Assembly: GCA_937906385.1 (NCBI GenBank)
Contig: CALCYQ010000003.1
Location: forward strand, 124,001 to 188,000
Origin: an uncultured Candidatus Saccharibacteria bacterium
GTDB lineage: Bacteria > Patescibacteriota > Saccharimonadia > Saccharimonadales > Saccharimonadaceae
Reading direction: 5' to 3'
Length of the DNA: 64,000 nucleotides
Below the pieces are notes generated by a model that had not been told where the DNA came from, did not search any database, and worked only from the letters and a program-made list of their open reading frames with translations. Each line of letters begins with the position of its first letter. Positions within the stretch are counted from its first letter, which is position 1. Position numbers and translations under genes: made by a program. Below are positions 61,084 to 64,000 of the stretch, piece after piece.

Positions 61084-62214
61084 TTATTTCTTTTTCCTAA
61101 AATCGCGCTCCAGAATCGAATAGCGCCAGGCCATATGTTCACTAATCACGACGAAATGTGCACCGACGTTATCGCGATAATAACTGACTGGCATGTGAAT
61201 GGAGTTATAGACATCAAGCAATTCGTCAAAATCGTTGACTGTGAGGACGTTGATACCGGTAAGTTTCGGCTGTTTGTCGACTTCAACAATTACGCTATCG
61301 TACGTATTCAAGAGATGTTTAACGGTATTTTCGAAGCGCTTGTCGGATTGCTGGTCGCGATAGTCGCGAATGGCAATTATCGTCACGAAGACGCCCGCGA
61401 TTAGCATCATGGTACCGATGGTGCGGAGAAAAATACTCAGCACAAGGTTTGGCTCGATATGGCGCGAGATTGTATGAGTATGCGGCTCGCTCGAAGTGCC
61501 CGTTATAGTAGCTTCGACTGACGATTCGGCGAGCGGAATATTGAAATAAACTTCTTCATATTCTATAGCGACCGGCTCGCCAATTTCCTCAGAATAAGCC
61601 GTGCCGTCAAACACCAGTGCAACTTTTAAATTGCCAGTAGCGGCAACGCGCGTACTTGCTTTGAATTCGCTAAGGAATTTATTATATTCGTCGTAATTGA
61701 TTTTGAGGTGCTTTGAAAGGCTTAGGTTGCGCGTATCATCCTGGCGGCCAGAAATGATATCGGTAAGATTGTAGGTACGGGTAAGGAATTCACCGTTGCC
61801 ACTAGTAGAACTGGCGCCGGAACGAGTCTTATCGGCCGTAACCGTCGCCACGAAATGGTAATTATATTCTAAGTTGACTGGGTCATCAAAATTGAGATTG
61901 TAAGTAAAATCTACGTCGAGATAGTCAATCAAATTAGTGACATAACTCATGCCAGGCTTAAGAAATGGCTCTTTAAATAAGTTATTTTCTTTGAGATAGA
62001 CCTTGTAGTCGATGTTGCCGCCTGCGGAGTAATTGATGGAATGATCGTAGCCAGGATTAAAACCCGCCATCATTGCAAAACCACCGAGCACAAGTAGAAA
62101 AATCGCCGAGACGGCAAAAATGATGTAGTTCAGCTTAAATGGTAGTTTTTTAGGGGTTTTAAGCGATTTTTTAGTCGCTTTTTTGATTGGTTTTTTGATT
62201 GTCTTCTTTTTCAT
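61084..62214 (-). CDS. DUF5305 membrane protein
   Basis: 376 residues from ATG 62214, which shares its A with the upstream TGA (TGATG). Lys-rich start (1-22), TM1 (about 28-50), a large extracytoplasmic beta region, TM2 (about 260-282), then a cytoplasmic domain with DSVIVEVDKQPKLTGINVLTVNDFDELLDVYNS, the DUF5305 signature. DUF5305 proteins often sit beside SipW-type peptidases and TasA-like proteins; role unknown, perhaps anchoring or assembly. Confidence 0.85.
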   Translation of the reverse strand: MKKKTIKKPIKKATKKSLKTPKKLPFKLNYIIFAVSAIFLLVLGGFAMMAGFNPGYDHSINYSAGGNIDYKVYLKENNLFKEPFLKPGMSYVTNLIDYLDVDFTYNLNFDDPVNLEYNYHFVATVTADKTRSGASSTSGNGEFLTRTYNLTDIISGRQDDTRNLSLSKHLKINYDEYNKFLSEFKASTRVAATGNLKVALVFDGTAYSEEIGEPVAIEYEEVYFNIPLAESSVEATITGTSSEPHTHTISRHIEPNLVLSIFLRTIGTMMLIAGVFVTIIAIRDYRDQQSDKRFENTVKHLLNTYDSVIVEVDKQPKLTGINVLTVNDFDELLDVYNSIHMPVSYYRDNVGAHFVVISEHMAWRYSILERDFRKKK

Positions 62215-63365
62215 CACATCTTCCTATTAAATATTGCGTTCATCCAGATGGTTGGAAAGCCAATGTATTTGGTGCGAAAATTTATTCGACCGATAACATT
62301 TTCGCCGGACGTAGTGAAATTATCTACGTCATCATTAGCATCACCTTTGGTAACGAACTCATATTTGTCGCCGTCTCTATTAATTTTGACGACGCGGTGG
62401 GTGATAATTATCCCATCCTTTTTAAATGCTATTATATCATTCTCCTTAAGCTTGTCGGCAGACATCTTCTCTATCATTACGGCGTCGCCGCGGTCAAAAG
62501 TGCCGGCCATTGAATCGGAGCCAATAGCGATGAGCCAATATTTGAAAAAGCCAGACACGAAAATGACGAGAACAAGTAGAAAAACCGTGAGTGGGACCGC
62601 AATAATGCCGAAGTTTACTTTGCGCATGCGTTGGCGAGCGCGCGAGTCGAAAGTGTCCATGCGATCAATCATGCGATAAATCACAAATGGCATCACAATC
62701 GCGGCGACCGCGTAAAGATAATTACCGAGATTTGGAATAATCGGCAAGATGTAGATATAAGTTTTGACGATTAATTTATATACGAGGCTTGGCTGCAAAC
62801 CGATGTTTTTTGTGAGATAGGTACACAGGAGTTCGGTAGCGATGATTGGAAAGACGCTACCGCAAATAAAAAGAAAGATTTTTTCCGCATCGACGAGCTG
62901 AGCGGGATTGAGGGCGAGAAAAATATAGGTAAGGCTGGATAATGTTGTAAAAAGTACAACAGATTGCCACTTCCCGTTCGACTTGCGATAAAGCGAATGG
63001 CGTAAAAGTTCTACCACTACCGCGAGAAGAATCGCCGGCAGGAGGCCTTCGAGGATTTTATTAAAGTTGAGCGATGCATAGCTGCGATTAAAACCAAGGA
63101 AGATCCCGGCCGTATAAGTGACGATTGCGGTCGCGAGCGTTACCGTGATAATGGTGCGCGTAGCGCCGCCGCGTAAATAATGACGATCTTTCCGAAACCC
63201 TAAAACAAGCACGCTGATGCCAAAAATCAGCGCAAAGCTAATAATCGTGGCATAAGTTTTGAAGAGGTTCGGAAAATCCGCCAAATAAACGCAAAAAACT
63301 AGTATTGCTACTAGCATAAAAAGTTCAAATAAATAGATTTTTCGGTCGTTTATATTGATGCGCAT
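62214..63365 (-). CDS. Polytopic SipW-like signal peptidase (S26B)
   Basis: 383 residues from ATG 63365 (MRININDRKIYLFELF); an upstream TTG at 63413 has no ribosome site. Eight to nine TM segments precede the C-terminal catalytic domain: Ser in LIAIGSDSMAGTFDRGD and His in GIIITHRVVKI, the Ser-His dyad of ER/archaeal/SipW-type peptidases rather than the Ser-Lys of LepB, then FVTKGDAND. It should process the SipW-type signals of the two TasA-like proteins in this operon. The extra TM segments are unusual for SipW. Confidence 0.88.
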   Translation of the reverse strand: MRININDRKIYLFELFMLVAILVFCVYLADFPNLFKTYATIISFALIFGISVLVLGFRKDRHYLRGGATRTIITVTLATAIVTYTAGIFLGFNRSYASLNFNKILEGLLPAILLAVVVELLRHSLYRKSNGKWQSVVLFTTLSSLTYIFLALNPAQLVDAEKIFLFICGSVFPIIATELLCTYLTKNIGLQPSLVYKLIVKTYIYILPIIPNLGNYLYAVAAIVMPFVIYRMIDRMDTFDSRARQRMRKVNFGIIAVPLTVFLLVLVIFVSGFFKYWLIAIGSDSMAGTFDRGDAVMIEKMSADKLKENDIIAFKKDGIIITHRVVKINRDGDKYEFVTKGDANDDVDNFTTSGENVIGRINFRTKYIGFPTIWMNAIFNRKM

Positions 63366-63375
63366 TTTCTTGACA

Positions 63376-63402
63376 CTTTGCCCCGCTCGAGGCGAGGCAA
63401 AG
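63376..63402 (-). promoter_or_regulatory. Hairpin between TasA-like gene and peptidase gene
   Basis: CTTTGCC / GGCAAAG with an inner CGC/GCG, about 10 bp with one mismatch, no T run. May protect the upstream message or reduce readthrough so that the fibre subunit exceeds the peptidase. Confidence 0.5.
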
Positions 63403-63421
63403 CGAAAAATCAAAGTTGATA

Positions 63422-63982
63422 TTATTCAGCTTGACTATAGTCGAAGGCTGCAGCAAGATTGACCGTCACGGCTTCAGATGGAAGATCATCTGAATTGGCT
63501 GGCTGAACGTAAGTAACCTTTACGGTGACATTCTTGCGGTTTGCACCAGTAGTGGTTGGCAAGGCAATGCTAAGAGAATCGGCTGAAGCGGTGTAAGTTT
63601 GATCGTCGTACTTAACGGTGTAAGTTAAGTATTTTTTCTGCGCTTCAGTGAGGGCGGTCATAGTAATTTTGTCGAGCACTGCGCCAAAGGTGCCGTCGTT
63701 GACTACGTCAATTGAGAAGAGATAGTAGTCGCCCGGTTTCTCGAGGTCGACGGTATATTCGACAGCTGTATCGCTGACGGAGATATCGGCCTCATTGACA
63801 GAGCCGTCACCGAGCTGGTAAGTATCAGTATCGAAATGGACGCTCCATTTGTTTGCAGAGACATTGGCGGTACCATTGATATTTAATACTGACGAATAGG
63901 CAGCGAAACCTACCGACATAAAGAGCACCGCAAAGGCGAGAACACCGATAACGGCGAGTTGGAAGTTCTTCTGTTTTTGCAT
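63422..63982 (-). CDS. TasA-like SipW-dependent secreted protein
   Basis: 186 residues. The signal (LAVIGVLAFAVLFMSVGFAAYSS) ends GFAAYSSVLNINGTANVSA, the SipW/TasA/camelysin type processing region. The mature part is a Thr/Val/Asp-rich beta-sandwich of ~150 residues (TVDLEKPGDYYLFSIDVVND), like TasA or camelysin. TasA forms biofilm fibres in Bacillus; a fibre or host-attachment role here is inferred. AAGGAA precedes the ATG; first gene of the operon in the window, the upstream end lies near the window edge. Confidence 0.85.
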   Translation of the reverse strand: MQKQKNFQLAVIGVLAFAVLFMSVGFAAYSSVLNINGTANVSANKWSVHFDTDTYQLGDGSVNEADISVSDTAVEYTVDLEKPGDYYLFSIDVVNDGTFGAVLDKITMTALTEAQKKYLTYTVKYDDQTYTASADSLSIALPTTTGANRKNVTVKVTYVQPANSDDLPSEAVTVNLAAAFDYSQAE

Positions 63983-64000
63983 GTTTATTTCCTTGTTATT

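Noticed and set aside
1..64000. CRISPR arrays, rRNA, transposons, integrases
   Set aside because: Looked for on both strands by eye; none seen.

Overview
The window looks like a chromosomal segment of an ultrasmall Patescibacteria/CPR bacterium, most likely Candidatus Saccharibacteria (TM7). This is an inference from several things together: mid-40s % GC by eye, standard stop codons including TGA, lysine/alanine-rich extensions on SecA, bL31 and an aquaporin, an unlinked CIRCE-controlled dnaK, tandem WG-repeat surface proteins, and very compact gene spacing. No rRNA is present. One tRNA (Lys, anticodon CTT, encoded CCA) lies near 57.4 kb.

Layout. 0-4.3 kb: OatA-like acyltransferase, exonuclease I, and a membrane protein with a long structured leader. 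4.6-11.7 kb: housekeeping block (pheS-pheT-FKBP, aquaporin-like channel, rpsB-tsf). 11.8-20.9 kb: orphan Cys/Asp-tailed protein, HtrA, signal peptidase I, RmuC, DnaK with a perfect CIRCE, TraX, and a methyltransferase/P-loop kinase pair. 20.9-25.5 kb: one very large surface protein (internalin-type repeats, DUF11-like, VWA) split by a frame break at a GGGG run. 25.5-31.6 kb: M16 peptidase, a consensus promoter-terminator unit that may be a tiny RNA, secA, hpf, serS. 31.6-32.8 kb: a 145-aa protein ending in a class III ribonucleotide reductase glycyl-radical-like tail, with NrdR boxes in its promoter, divergent from an orphan coiled-coil gene. 33.2-39.1 kb: three tandem WG-repeat-like surface proteins. 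39.2-44.3 kb: bL31, QueH, nitroreductase, HD hydrolase and small membrane proteins. 44.4-57.4 kb: accessory region with a beta-helix surface protein, a flavodoxin/hydrolase/cupin cassette, an ABC exporter, a zinc-type CDF exporter, a TetR regulator and a 1257-aa RND/MmpL protein with internal repeats, then two frameshifted tiny genes next to tRNA-Lys. 57.5-64 kb: membrane-anchored methyltransferase, metallo-hydrolase, and a TasA-like / SipW-like peptidase / DUF5305 / Hint-domain operon.

Two promoter styles stand out. About fifteen genes have a -10 hexamer (often TGn-extended) ending 6-8 nt before the ATG, so their mRNAs are probably leaderless. Two intergenic regions use a palindromic ATTATATAAT that can serve as -10 for both directions. 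In contrast, four orphan genes have consensus -35/-10 promoters, structured leaders, strong Shine-Dalgarno sites and GC-rich terminators.

Best leads for new biology: the NrdR-boxed stand-alone glycyl-radical-like protein; the TasA/SipW/DUF5305/Hint operon; the homopolymer-broken VWA surface protein; the apparent leaderless and bidirectional promoters; the small RNA candidate at 26.86 kb; and a shared operator linking the ABC and RND/TetR transcription units. All identifications are by reading the sequence and remembered family motifs; no database search was run.
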